A model generated the notes under the pieces. The model saw nothing but the letters and a program-made list of their open reading frames with translations, did not search any database and was not told where the DNA came from. A DNA stretch of 64,000 nt from Halobacterium jilantaiense (GTDB taxonomy: Archaea > Halobacteriota > Halobacteria > Halobacteriales > Halobacteriaceae), in NCBI RefSeq assembly GCF_900110535.1, contig NZ_FOJA01000001.1, forward strand, positions 248,001 to 312,000, written 5' to 3'. Every line of letters begins with the position of its first letter. The first letter of the stretch is position 1. A program made the translations under genes and the position numbers. Positions 33,765 through 42,350 of the stretch are shown here, piece after piece.

Positions 33765-34679
33765 ATGGTCTCGGACACCTTCGACGCCGACGCGTGGACG
33801 ACCGTCGACGGCTTCGACTTCGACGACATCACGTACCACCGCGGGGTCGACGTGCCGGCCGTCCGCATCGCCTTCGACCGCCCCGACGTCCGGAACGCGT
33901 TCCGGCCGGGCACGGTCGACGAACTGTACACGGCCCTCGACCACGCGCGCAAGCAGGCCAACGTCGGGTGTGTCCTCCTGACTGGCAACGGCCCGTCCTC
34001 GAAGGACGGCGGCTGGGCGTTCTGCGCGGGCGGCGACCAGTCCGTGCGGGGCGACTCGGGCTACGAGTACCGCGGCGACGACGAAGCCGCCAGCGACGAC
34101 GACCCCCAGGTCCGGGAAGCGAAGGCCGGTCGGCTGCACATCCTCGAAGTCCAGCGGCTCATCCGTACGATGCCGAAGCCAGTGGTCGCTGTCGTCCCCG
34201 GGTGGGCGGTCGGCGGCGGCCACAGTCTCCACGTCGTCTGTGACATGACGCTCGCGAGCCGCGAGCACGCCAAGTTCAAGCAGACCGACCCGGACGTCGC
34301 GAGCTTCGACGGCGGCTTCGGGTCGGCGTACCTCGCCAAGCAGGTCGGCCAGAAGAAGGCCCGCGAGATATTCTTCCTCGGGAAGACCTACGACGCCGAA
34401 GAGGCCGCCGACATGGGGATGATCAACGAGGCCGTGCCGCACGACGAACTGGAGGCGACGGCCCTGGAGTGGGCCGACGAGATGACCGGGAAGTCCCCCA
34501 CGGCGATGCGGATGCTGAAGTACGCGTTCAACATGACCGACGACGGCATGGTCGGCCAGCAGACGTTCGCCGGTGAGGCCACGCGGCTCGCGTACATGAC
34601 TGACGAAGCCCAGGAGGGCCGGGACGCCTTCCTCGAAGGACGGGACCCGGACTTCGACGACTACCCCTGGCACTACTGA
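33765..34679 (+). CDS. menB: 1,4-dihydroxy-2-naphthoyl-CoA synthase
   Basis: The 304-residue crotonase-fold enzyme closes the second ring, converting O-succinylbenzoyl-CoA to DHNA-CoA. It has RIAFDRPDVRNAFRPGTVDE (about residues 32-51), the oxyanion segment KDGGWAFCAGGDQSVRG (about 80-96), VVPGWAVGGGHSLHVVCDM (about 145-163), KFKQTDPDVASFDGGFGSAY and FFLGKTYDAEEAADMGM, all MenB signatures, and the typical C-terminal EGRDPDFDDYPWHY. ATG 33765 follows an AT-richer CCCTTTTG stretch about 30 nt upstream. Confidence 0.96.
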   Translation: MVSDTFDADAWTTVDGFDFDDITYHRGVDVPAVRIAFDRPDVRNAFRPGTVDELYTALDHARKQANVGCVLLTGNGPSSKDGGWAFCAGGDQSVRGDSGYEYRGDDEAASDDDPQVREAKAGRLHILEVQRLIRTMPKPVVAVVPGWAVGGGHSLHVVCDMTLASREHAKFKQTDPDVASFDGGFGSAYLAKQVGQKKAREIFFLGKTYDAEEAADMGMINEAVPHDELEATALEWADEMTGKSPTAMRMLKYAFNMTDDGMVGQQTFAGEATRLAYMTDEAQEGRDAFLEGRDPDFDDYPWHY

Positions 34680-34778
34680 GCGAGCGCGCCCGACCCCTCC
34701 GTCGCGTGTCGCGGGAACCGGCGACCGTCACGGCAGGCCGCCGCCAGCCCCGGAGTCAGTAGGTCGGACCGGTCTCGG

Positions 34779-35621
34779 TCAGAGGTACTCCTCGTCGACG
34801 GGGACGCTGTCCTCCTCGACGCGGTCGAACTCTACGGCGACGAGGTTCCCCACTGGGTCGAACATCTCCCACTCCTGCTCCACGGTGTAGAGCGCGTCGG
34901 TCTCCACCTCGGCGTCCTCCTGCGGGAAGAACAGGAACTCGTCGTCGGTCCCGAGGTACTCGCCGTGCAGCGTGTTGTACTCGGTGAAGTAGCCGCTCTG
35001 CTCGATGTCGTCAGGCACCCAGCCCTGTGGCCCCGAGGTCACGCGAAAAATCGACCCGGCGGAGAAGTTCCGCGGGCGAACGGCTCCCTCTCCGCCCTCG
35101 TCGAGGAGTTCGATCTCGTCACTCTCGACGAGGTCGAAGGAGAACTCGTCGTTCTCGATCGGCTGGAACTCGACCCGGACGAGCCCCTCGCCGCTCGCGC
35201 CCTCGACGAACGTCATCGTCTCGGTGAACTGGTAGCGTTGTCCCGCTTCGACGTCGGCGTCCTCTGGCAACAGCAGAGTCGCCTCTTCCTGCGTGTTGAA
35301 GTACTCGATTATCCGGGTCGTCGACCCCGAGGGGAGCGCGCCGGCAACAGCTTCGTTCACGTTCGGCTGGTCGGCGAGCTCCGGGGACGCGACGCGGAAG
35401 GCGGCACCCGGGCGTACCTCGTCGTTGAACACCCAGGCGGACATCCCGCCCTGGGTGTCGCCGTTCTGCCGGGCGACGGCGCTCCCGGAGACTCCGAACA
35501 GGGAGGCGACTGTCGCGGCACCGCCGGCTTTCAGCACGCTTCGACGCGAACTCTGTGGACCGTCCTCTGCACTGTCGTTTCCGGACATTCGTTCGAACAC
35601 CACGGGCCAGTGTTCGCTCAT
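34779..35621 (-). CDS. Tat-secreted hypothetical protein
   Basis: The 280-residue protein has an N-terminal twin-arginine signal (SSRRSVLKAGGAATVASLFG, about residues 24-43), then an acidic beta-rich secreted domain with two similar halves: RPGAAFRVASPELADQP/RIIEYFNTQEEATLLLPED and FSAGSIFRVTSGPQGWVPD/YFTEYNTLHGEYLGTDDEF. This internal duplication suggests a repeat fold. ATG 35621 fits a TATA element (TACTTAAG, 35643-35650) 26 nt upstream; ATG 35588 is an alternative. Function is not recognised. It lies between menB and a histidine kinase. Confidence 0.75.
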   Translation of the reverse strand: MSEHWPVVFERMSGNDSAEDGPQSSRRSVLKAGGAATVASLFGVSGSAVARQNGDTQGGMSAWVFNDEVRPGAAFRVASPELADQPNVNEAVAGALPSGSTTRIIEYFNTQEEATLLLPEDADVEAGQRYQFTETMTFVEGASGEGLVRVEFQPIENDEFSFDLVESDEIELLDEGGEGAVRPRNFSAGSIFRVTSGPQGWVPDDIEQSGYFTEYNTLHGEYLGTDDEFLFFPQEDAEVETDALYTVEQEWEMFDPVGNLVAVEFDRVEEDSVPVDEEYL

Positions 35622-35834
35622 GAGACGGAAAAGTCGGGGAGATACTTAAGCGAGTAACGCCGGGTTTCGCGGGTTTCGGAACTCGTATTTGCCGTACTGC
35701 CGGTTCGCTGCGGGTCCGAGGCGTGGCGACGGAGCTAAGCTCGGCTTTCTCGGAGTCGAGCCGGAGATACAGAGGCCCTACGCGCCCGACCGACGCTCTT
35801 CGACGCTCGGGTCGGCGGCTACTCGCCGAACCGG
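35622..35834. promoter_or_regulatory. Intergenic promoter and possible hairpin
   Basis: The segment holds a minus-strand TATA element at 35643-35650 for the Tat-protein gene. Near 35783-35815 are CCGACC and GGTCGG arms around a direct repeat of GACGCTC, a possible hairpin just after the histidine kinase gene that could act as a terminator. No gene is visible. Confidence 0.4.
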
Positions 35835-36998
35835 TCAGCCGAGGTCGACCGGCTGTTTCGGGCCGTGCTGTGGCTCGACCGTGGGGTTCGAACCTGCAGC
35901 CGGTAGCCGCACCTCGAACGTCGACCCGTCGTCGCCGGTCTCGACCAGTTCGAGGTCACCGCCGTATCCCTCCACGAGTTTCGTGGCGGTGTAGAGCCCG
36001 AGCTGGTGGTCGGCGGTCCGTCGCGACGGGCGCTCGAACAGCGACTCGACTGCGTCCTCGGAGATACCGCCGCTGTCGTCTCGCACCCGGACTGTCACCC
36101 AGTCCACGCTCGCGTCGACCGTGACCGAGACGCTGGTTTCGGTCGCGTCGTCGTGGACCACGGCGTTCTCCAGCAGAGCGCGGACTGCCCGGGAGACGAG
36201 GCAGTCGGCCGCCACCGTCGCCGTGGCCGGCGCGTCCACGGAGACGTCCGCGGCGTCGTAGGTGTCCTCCAGCCGCGCGGTCTCGTCGAGGACGACGGCC
36301 ACCGCGTCCACGGTGCCGACGTCGTCCGGCTCCCGGGACGCCTGCAGGAGCACGCTGACGTCGTCGATGACGGACGTGAGCGCGCTCGTTCGGCTGTCGA
36401 TGCGGCCGCTGAACTCGTGGACGCGACTGCCCGGCTCGTGGCTCTCGTGGAGCAGTCTGGCGTACCCCGAGATTTCGTTGGTGGCGTTGAGAATCTCGTG
36501 GCGGAGCAGGCTGTTCAGGTAGTCGAGGCGGTCCCGTTCGCGCTCGAAGTGCGCCGCGCGCGTCTCGCTGCGCGCGGCGTCGCTGGCGTGCTGGACGGCT
36601 CGGGCCTCGGTGACGCCGATGAGCGCGCCGACGCCAGCGCCGATGACTAGCGCCCACCGCAGCCACGCGACCGCCTGCATCGTCGACGCGACCGGCAGCA
36701 CGGCCATCAACACGACGTTCACCACGACCGACGCGGCTGCCGAACTGGTCGTCCACCGGAGCACGCGACCGTGGCGGGCGGCGTCCACCTTCGAGTCCGC
36801 CAGCCACTGGCCGGCGTACGCGATTCCGGCCAGAAACGGCAGCAACGTCACGAGCCCTGCGAGGAACGGGAGGGTGAGGCCGACTCCCGTAGCTACCCGA
36901 ACCACGGCCTCGACGACGACCGCTGCCGCCAGCACAACGGCGAATTCGACGAGCCGCCAAGCGGGCCGGCTCGACGACACCCCCCCGAGCAGTGTCAC
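35835..36998 (-). CDS. Membrane sensor histidine kinase
   Basis: The 387-residue protein has a membrane part of about four or five helices (residues 10-135), then a short linker helix and a HisKA-type dimerisation segment LDYLNSLLRHEILNATNEISG (phospho-His in RHEILN, near residue 175), and an ATPase domain with LLENAVVHDD (N box, near 300), VRDDSGGI (G1) and HQLGLYTATKLVEGYGG (G2 region). GTG 36998 lies about 28 nt downstream of CATATG (37024-37029), a TATA-like element. No response regulator gene is adjacent, so it is an orphan. The signal is unknown, perhaps membrane state. Confidence 0.85.
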   Translation of the reverse strand: MTLLGGVSSSRPAWRLVEFAVVLAAAVVVEAVVRVATGVGLTLPFLAGLVTLLPFLAGIAYAGQWLADSKVDAARHGRVLRWTTSSAAASVVVNVVLMAVLPVASTMQAVAWLRWALVIGAGVGALIGVTEARAVQHASDAARSETRAAHFERERDRLDYLNSLLRHEILNATNEISGYARLLHESHEPGSRVHEFSGRIDSRTSALTSVIDDVSVLLQASREPDDVGTVDAVAVVLDETARLEDTYDAADVSVDAPATATVAADCLVSRAVRALLENAVVHDDATETSVSVTVDASVDWVTVRVRDDSGGISEDAVESLFERPSRRTADHQLGLYTATKLVEGYGGDLELVETGDDGSTFEVRLPAAGSNPTVEPQHGPKQPVDLG

Positions 36999-37114
36999 GA
37001 CAACGACCGATGCACTGGACCTACATATGTCGTCCGGCCGATTCACCCGTCCGACCAGCCGCGGAACCGCTGTGACCGCCACTGCTTTGCCGCCCGTGTC
37101 TCTACGTGCTGGCA

Positions 37115-37339
37115 ATGATAGCGGCAGCCGACATCCGGGACGTACTCGAAACTGACCTCCAGCACCAGCGTCTCGGCTACGCCCTGCTCGGCGTGACCAC
37201 CGGGCTCGGCGTGTGGGGAGCAGGCGAGACACTCCTCTCGGCGGGGATGCCCGAGTCCGTCGCGGTCACGGGAGCTATCGCCGCGGCTGGCGTCGTACCG
37301 ACGGCCACGTGGTACGCCCTCGTGAAACTCGGGCTCTGA
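37115..37339 (+). CDS. Small two-helix membrane protein
   Basis: The 74-residue protein has an amphipathic N-terminus (IRDVLETDLQHQRLGYALLG) and two hydrophobic helices (ALLGVTTGLGVWGAGETLLS, AVTGAIAAAGVVPTATWYALV). ATG 37115 or GTG 37106 could start it. It lies between the divergent kinase gene and menA. I do not recognise a family; short membrane proteins near menaquinone genes have no established role. Confidence 0.5.
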   Translation: MIAAADIRDVLETDLQHQRLGYALLGVTTGLGVWGAGETLLSAGMPESVAVTGAIAAAGVVPTATWYALVKLGL

Positions 37340-37412
37340 AGCGGAGCGACGAAACCACTCTGCGAGCGCCGGGACCACCACCGCTATGGGCGCGCTCGCC
37401 CAATCTGGGGAC

Positions 37413-38348
37413 ATGACCGAGACAGCTGACGTCTCTCGGCGGGAGGCGTGGCTCATCGCCGCACGCCCGCACACGCTACCGGCCGCCGCCGCCCCCGTCG
37501 CCGTCGGAACGGGGCTTGCGGTCCACGCCGAGGTGCTCGCCGTGTTGCCCGCGCTCGCGGCGTTCGTCGGCGCGGCGCTCATCCAGGTCGGGACGAACTT
37601 TGCGAACGACTACTACGACGCCGTGCAGGGCGCTGACACCGAGGACCGCGAGGGGTTCACGCGCGTCACGGCCGGCGGCCTCATCGAGCCGGAGCGCGTC
37701 AAGCAGGCGACGTATGCGACGTTCGCCCTCGCCGTCCTCGTCGGCGTCTACCTCGTCTACGTCGGCGGCCTGCCGATTCTCGTCATCGGCCTGCTGTCCG
37801 TCGCGTCCGGGTTCGCGTACACCGGCGGCCCCTACCCGCTGGGGTACCACGGCCTCGGCGACCTGTTCGTGTTCCTGTTCTTTGGCGTCATCGCCGTCAC
37901 GGGAACGTTCTACGTGCAGGCCGCCGCCGTGCTCGCCGACCCGCTGGCGACGGCGATTCCGACAGGGACGCTCCCGCTGGCCGCGGTCGTCGCCAGCCTC
38001 CCTGTGGCAGCCATCTCCACGAACATCATCGTCGTGAACAACGTCCGGGACAAGGACGAGGACGAGACGACCGGCAAGCGCACGCTCGCAGTCCGGTTCG
38101 GCTACCGGTTCTCGCGGCTGGAGTACGCGGGCCTGCTCGGCCTCGCGTACGTCACGCCAGTCTGGTTCTACCTCGAGGGATACAGCCCGGCGGTGTTCCT
38201 CCCGCTGCTCACGCTCCCGCTCGCCGCCTCGGTCACGCAGACGATCTTCGAGCGGACTGACGGGGACGCCCTGAACCCCGCGCTCACCCGGACCGGTCAG
38301 CTGCTGGCGGCGTACTCGGGGCTGTTCGCCGTGGGGCTGGCGCTATGA
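37413..38348 (+). CDS. menA: 1,4-dihydroxy-2-naphthoate polyprenyltransferase
   Basis: The 311-residue UbiA-fold membrane enzyme attaches the isoprenoid chain to DHNA. It has about nine hydrophobic segments, WLIAARPHTLPAAAAPVAVG at the N-terminus, the first Asp motif GTNFANDYYDAVQGADTED (about residues 65-83), and the second NNVRDKDEDETTGKRTLAVR (about 208-227). These match MenA. ATG 37413 is preferred; ATG 37386 would add nine residues. menC overlaps its stop by 4 nt, so menA, menC and menE form an operon. Confidence 0.93.
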   Translation: MTETADVSRREAWLIAARPHTLPAAAAPVAVGTGLAVHAEVLAVLPALAAFVGAALIQVGTNFANDYYDAVQGADTEDREGFTRVTAGGLIEPERVKQATYATFALAVLVGVYLVYVGGLPILVIGLLSVASGFAYTGGPYPLGYHGLGDLFVFLFFGVIAVTGTFYVQAAAVLADPLATAIPTGTLPLAAVVASLPVAAISTNIIVVNNVRDKDEDETTGKRTLAVRFGYRFSRLEYAGLLGLAYVTPVWFYLEGYSPAVFLPLLTLPLAASVTQTIFERTDGDALNPALTRTGQLLAAYSGLFAVGLAL

Positions 38349-39331
38349 TACGGCCGTTCTCTCTGGACCTGTCTCGGCCGCTGTCGACGGCCTCGGGGAC
38401 CATCGACGCCCGTACGGGGTTCCTCTTCGACCGCGAGGGTGGCCTCGGCGAGTCGACGCCGCTCCCCGGCTGGACGGAGCCCCACGGGGCGTGCGGCGAG
38501 GCGCTCCGCGAGGCCGCCGACGCCGCCGACTGGGACGCAGCACTCGCCGCCTGCGAGGGTACGCCTGCCGCCCGTCACGGCGTCTCCCTCGCCCGACTCG
38601 ACGCCAGCGCGAGACGCACAGACCGGTCGCTGGCGCGCGAACTCGGTGACGACCCCGCCGACGCCGTCCCGGTGAACGCGACGGTCGGCGACGGTAGCGT
38701 CGAAGCCACCGGAGACGCGGTGGCAGACGCGGCCGACGCCGGCTTCGAGACGGTGAAGGTGAAAGTCGGTGCGCGCCCGGTCGAAGAGGACGTCGCCCGG
38801 CTTCGGGCCGCCAGCGAGGCGGCGGACGTGACGCTGCGCGCGGACGCGAACGGCGCGTGGAGCGCGAAGCAGACCCGGCGAATCGCGGACGACCTGGCCG
38901 AAATCGACTTGGAGTACCTCGAACAGCCAATCTCGGCGTCGACGCTCGACGGCTACCGCGGCATCGACGCCGTCGACGTCGCCCTCGACGAGGCACTCGT
39001 CCACCACGACCTCGACGCCGTCCTCGACGTTGCGGACTACGTCGTCCTCAAGCCGATGGCGCTCGGCGGCGTCGACCGCGCCCGCGAGGCCGCCGTCCGC
39101 GCCCGGGACGCCGGCGTCGAGCCAGTGTTTACGACGACCATCGACGCGGCCGTCGCGCGCGCCGCGGCCGTCCACCTCGCCGCCAGCGTCCCGGACGTTC
39201 CGACCTGCGGGCTCGCCACGGCGGACCGACTGGCCGACGACCTCGCGGCCGACCCGACGCCGGTCGCCGACGGCCACATTCGGGTCCCTGACGGTCCGGG
39301 GCACGGCGTGGAGGTCGAACGCGATGCGTGA
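38345..39331 (+). CDS. menC: O-succinylbenzoate synthase
   Basis: The 328-residue enolase-superfamily enzyme dehydrates SHCHC to O-succinylbenzoate. The capping domain has TASGTIDARTGFLF and GLGESTPLPGWTE; the barrel has VKVKVGARP (catalytic Lys, about residues 138-146), LRADANGAWS (metal Asp), YLEQPI (metal Glu), VALDEALVH (metal Asp or Glu) and VVLKPMALGG (second Lys). All are conserved. It overlaps menA by 4 nt and menE by 8 nt. Confidence 0.93.
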   Translation: MIRPFSLDLSRPLSTASGTIDARTGFLFDREGGLGESTPLPGWTEPHGACGEALREAADAADWDAALAACEGTPAARHGVSLARLDASARRTDRSLARELGDDPADAVPVNATVGDGSVEATGDAVADAADAGFETVKVKVGARPVEEDVARLRAASEAADVTLRADANGAWSAKQTRRIADDLAEIDLEYLEQPISASTLDGYRGIDAVDVALDEALVHHDLDAVLDVADYVVLKPMALGGVDRAREAAVRARDAGVEPVFTTTIDAAVARAAAVHLAASVPDVPTCGLATADRLADDLAADPTPVADGHIRVPDGPGHGVEVERDA

Positions 39332-40808
39332 CGAGGTCCACCTGCAGGCGGCCGCGAACCCCGACCGGACCGCGCTCGTGGACGCCGAGACGGACCGCGC
39401 GTGGACGTACGCCGACCTCGACGACGCCGTCGCGGAGACCGCCGGACGGCTCGCCGCACTCGGCGTCGAAGCCGGCGACCGCGTCGCGGTGCTGCTGGAG
39501 ACGCGGCCGGCGTTCGTCCGGCTGGTGTTCGCGGCTGCGCGGCTCGGGGCCGTCCTCGTCCCGCTGAACGCCCGCCTCTCTCGGGAAGAACTCGTCCAGC
39601 AGGCGGACGCAGTGAGCCCGGTGCTGGTCGTCTGCGGGGCCGACACCGACGCGAACGCGGACGCGCTGTCGCCGCCAGCGGTCAGCGTCGACGACAGCCA
39701 GCAGGTGCGGAGCCTCGCGGGCGTCGACCCCGCTCCCGTCGACCCCGTCGCGTCGGCGTGGACCGACACCCGGCTCCTGCTGTTCACGTCGGGGACCACG
39801 GGCGCGCCGAAGGCGGTCCGGCTGACGTACGGGAACTTCGGCGCGAGCGCCGTCGCGTCCGCGTTCCGCCTCGGCGTGCTCCCGGACGACCGCTGGCTGT
39901 GCCCGCTGTCGATGTACCACACGGGCGGGCTCTCGGTCGTCCTGCGATCGGCGCTGTACGGAACGACGGCAGTGCTCGTGCGGACACCGGGGTTCGACCC
40001 GGCGGCGGTTCGGGACGCCCTCGGCGACTACGACTGCACCGGTGTTTCGCTGGTGCCGACGATGCTCGATAGGCTGCTGGAGGCCGGGGGCTGTCCCGAG
40101 ACGCTGCGGTTCGCGCTCGTCGGCGGCGCGCCGACGCCGCCCGAGCTGGCCGAGCGCGCACTGGACGCCGGCGTCCCGGTCTGCCCGACGTACGGCGCGA
40201 CCGAGACCGCGTCCCAGGTGGCGACGCTCCGGCCCGAGCAGGTGCCTGTCCGCTCGGACAGCGTCGGGCGGCCGCTGCTCGGCACCACGGTCACGGCCCT
40301 CGACGAGGACGGCGAGCCGGTCGAACCGGGAGAGACCGGTGCACTCGCCGTCTCGGGGCCGACGGTGACGCCCGGATACGTATCAGCGGACGCGACGACC
40401 GATCGGTTCTGCGAGTACGGGCTCCTGACCGGGGACCGCGGCTGGCTGGACGACGAGGGCTTCCTGCACGTCGGCGGCCGGCAGTCCGACCAGATTGTCA
40501 CGGGCGGGGAGAACGTCCACCCCGCCGAGGTCGCCGACGTGCTCCGCGACCACCCCGATGTCGGCGACGTGGCCGTCGTCGGCGTGCCGGACGACGAGTG
40601 GGGGGAGACGGTCGGCGCGCTCGTCGTCCCGGCTCCTGAAAGTGGCCGGGCGGCACTGTCGGTCGACGCACTCCGGTCAGTCTGCGAGGGGCGACTCGCG
40701 GGCTACAAGCACCCGCGCGTGGTCGCCGTCGTCGACGAACTCCCGCGGACGCCGTCGGGGACGGTCGACCGGGCGGCGGCCAGAGACTGCCTGGTCGGCG
40801 ACACCTAA
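39324..40808 (+). CDS. menE: O-succinylbenzoate-CoA ligase
   Basis: The 494-residue acyl-CoA synthetase (ANL superfamily) adenylates O-succinylbenzoate and makes its CoA thioester. It has the P-loop-like LLLFTSGTTGAPKAVRL (about residues 152-168), MYHTGGLSVVLRSAL, CPTYGATETASQVATL (about 288-303), YGLLTGDRGWLDDEGFLHVGGRQSDQI (about 370-396) and the catalytic Lys in PRTPSGTVDRAA context near the C-terminus. The start overlaps menC by 8 nt. It ends the menaquinone block; menH, menG and the DHNA-CoA thioesterase are not in this window. Confidence 0.93.
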   Translation: MRDEVHLQAAANPDRTALVDAETDRAWTYADLDDAVAETAGRLAALGVEAGDRVAVLLETRPAFVRLVFAAARLGAVLVPLNARLSREELVQQADAVSPVLVVCGADTDANADALSPPAVSVDDSQQVRSLAGVDPAPVDPVASAWTDTRLLLFTSGTTGAPKAVRLTYGNFGASAVASAFRLGVLPDDRWLCPLSMYHTGGLSVVLRSALYGTTAVLVRTPGFDPAAVRDALGDYDCTGVSLVPTMLDRLLEAGGCPETLRFALVGGAPTPPELAERALDAGVPVCPTYGATETASQVATLRPEQVPVRSDSVGRPLLGTTVTALDEDGEPVEPGETGALAVSGPTVTPGYVSADATTDRFCEYGLLTGDRGWLDDEGFLHVGGRQSDQIVTGGENVHPAEVADVLRDHPDVGDVAVVGVPDDEWGETVGALVVPAPESGRAALSVDALRSVCEGRLAGYKHPRVVAVVDELPRTPSGTVDRAAARDCLVGDT

Positions 40809-40833
40809 GTGCGGCCGCCGTCTACTCCCGGAC

Positions 40834-41523
40834 GTGTGTACGCTCGCGTTCGCCTGGCGAGAGTTCGAGGACGCGCCGCTCGTCGTGGCGGCCAACCGCG
40901 ACGAGGCGCTCGGTCGACCGGCGGAGCCGCCGGCCGTCCGGCCCGACCACCCCGGAATCCTGATGCCGCGGGACGGGGAAGCCGGCGGCACGTGGATGGG
41001 GGTCACGGACGACGGGCTGTTCGTCGGCATCACGAACCGGCGGGCTGACGTCGAGGGCGACCGGTCTCGGGGGCTGCTCGTGCGGGACGCGCTCGGGGCC
41101 GAGAGCGCCACCGAAGCGGCCGAGCTGGTGGCGCGCGAGTTGGACGAGCGGCCGTACTCGGGGTTCAATCTGGTGCTGGCCGACAGCGAGGACTGCCTGC
41201 TGTCCGTCTGGGACGGCAGCCTCGAACGCCACGAGCTCGACCCCGGTGTCCACGTCGTCGTGAACGCCGGCTTCGACGAGGGGACGGAGAAGTCCCGCGA
41301 CGTCCGGGCACCCCTCACTGGCCACGAGTCGACCGCCGAGTGGCTGTCGGCCGCGAAGTCGGCGCTCCGGAGTCACGAGACCGGCGCGTGCGTCCACCGG
41401 GACGGCTACGGGACGCGGTCGTCGTCGCTCGTGACGCTGGCGGCCGACGGCAGCGTCGCCTACGAGTTCGCAGACGGGCCGCCGTGCGAAGCGGCGTACG
41501 AACCCGTGAACGACCAGCTTTAA
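40834..41523 (+). CDS. NRDE (TANGO2-like) family protein
   Basis: The 229-residue protein starts MCTLAFAWREFEDAPLVVAANRDEAL, with Cys2 and the diagnostic NRDE motif near residue 22, followed by GGTWMGVTDDGLFVGITNRR and GFNLVLADSEDCLLSVWDG, matching the TANGO2/NRDE family. The fold is an N-terminal nucleophile type, so Cys2 may be catalytic after Met removal; a role in heme or lipid handling is proposed for the eukaryotic homologue. GTG 40834 puts Cys at position 2. It follows menE by 25 nt. Confidence 0.85.
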   Translation: MCTLAFAWREFEDAPLVVAANRDEALGRPAEPPAVRPDHPGILMPRDGEAGGTWMGVTDDGLFVGITNRRADVEGDRSRGLLVRDALGAESATEAAELVARELDERPYSGFNLVLADSEDCLLSVWDGSLERHELDPGVHVVVNAGFDEGTEKSRDVRAPLTGHESTAEWLSAAKSALRSHETGACVHRDGYGTRSSSLVTLAADGSVAYEFADGPPCEAAYEPVNDQL

Positions 41524-41548
41524 ACGGGTCGCGGACCGTGTGGCGTAC

Positions 41549-41941
41549 ATGAGCGCCGAAGTCACGGAGGCCGACCTCTCCGAGGACGAACGCCGCGCCC
41601 TGGAACTCGTCCGCGAGGAACTCGGCATCCACCAGAGCGAGTTCTGGAAGGCCCTCGACGTCTCCTCCCGGAAGGGCAGCCGCATCGCCTCCAAGCTGGA
41701 GGAGAAGGGGTTCGTGGAACGCGAGGAGACCGTCCACGGCGGGAACACGACGTACTACATCACGCCGGTCGTCGACGAGCGCGACCTCGACTTCATGCTG
41801 CTGATGGCCGGCGAGATGCTGTCGCCGTTCGTCGGCGAGGAAGAGGTCGACCCGCAGGGCGACGCCTTCTCGCAGTGGATTATGAACCTCGCGTACGAGG
41901 ACATGCCGAGTCCCGAACCCGAGCCCGAGCCCGAGCAGTAA
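41549..41941 (+). CDS. Winged-helix regulator with PE-repeat tail
   Basis: The 130-residue protein has a MarR-like helix-turn-helix (LVREELGIHQSEFWKALDVSSRKGSRIASKLEEKG, about residues 19-55), a wing (VEREETVHGGNTTYYITPVV), a helical segment and a PEPEPEPEQ tail. ATG 41549 is chosen over GTG 41540. It resembles conserved haloarchaeal regulators. It sits alone between the NRDE gene and a convergent zinc-ribbon gene. Targets are unknown. Confidence 0.8.
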   Translation: MSAEVTEADLSEDERRALELVREELGIHQSEFWKALDVSSRKGSRIASKLEEKGFVEREETVHGGNTTYYITPVVDERDLDFMLLMAGEMLSPFVGEEEVDPQGDAFSQWIMNLAYEDMPSPEPEPEPEQ

Positions 41942-42017
41942 CGAACGACGAGACTGCGGTACTACTTCTGGCGACAGGAGTGTGGTGGAGGGCGGTGGCT
42001 GGCTGGGCCGTCGGTCG

Positions 42018-42158
42018 CTACTGGGCTCGCGGCACGGCGATGTTGCGCATGCGGCCGCCACACGACGGGCACTCGCCGACGTACTCGTCGCTGGTCGTTC
42101 GCTCCGCGCAGTTCACGCACTCGTACGTCCGTCGGCCGTGGGCTGTACTCGCTCCCAT
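42018..42158 (-). CDS. Rubrerythrin-like zinc ribbon (46 residues)
   Basis: The tiny protein has two CxxC knuckles, YECVNCAERT (near residue 13) and GECPSCGGRM (near 30), with a basic N-terminus GRRTYE. It matches haloarchaeal rubrerythrin-like domain proteins (DUF7129 type). It probably binds zinc or iron; partners are unknown. ATG 42158 is the first in-frame ATG before the knuckles. Confidence 0.8.
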   Translation of the reverse strand: MGASTAHGRRTYECVNCAERTTSDEYVGECPSCGGRMRNIAVPRAQ

Positions 42159-42350
42159 ATGAGACGTTACCTCGCCCCGACTGAAGTGTGTTACGTCACC
42201 ACACACCAAGGACGTATCGACTGTTCTAGGACGTCTAAGGACCGGACCGTTTCGGCCTCCGGAGCCGCGTGCGGTCGTATCGACTATCGTCACCACCGTG
42301 CCCAGTGACACCTCGGTACGCCCAAGTAGACACCCGACCAAGCGCCAGCC

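Noticed and set aside
35885-35894. GGTTCGAACC, resembling a tRNA T-loop; a similar AGTTCGAACC near 61168
   Set aside because: Both lie inside protein genes (histidine kinase and aminotransferase), and no acceptor or anticodon stems can be paired around them.
41905-41941. Short CCCGAG tandem repeat
   Set aside because: It encodes the PEPEPEPE tail of the winged-helix protein; too short for a structural repeat element.
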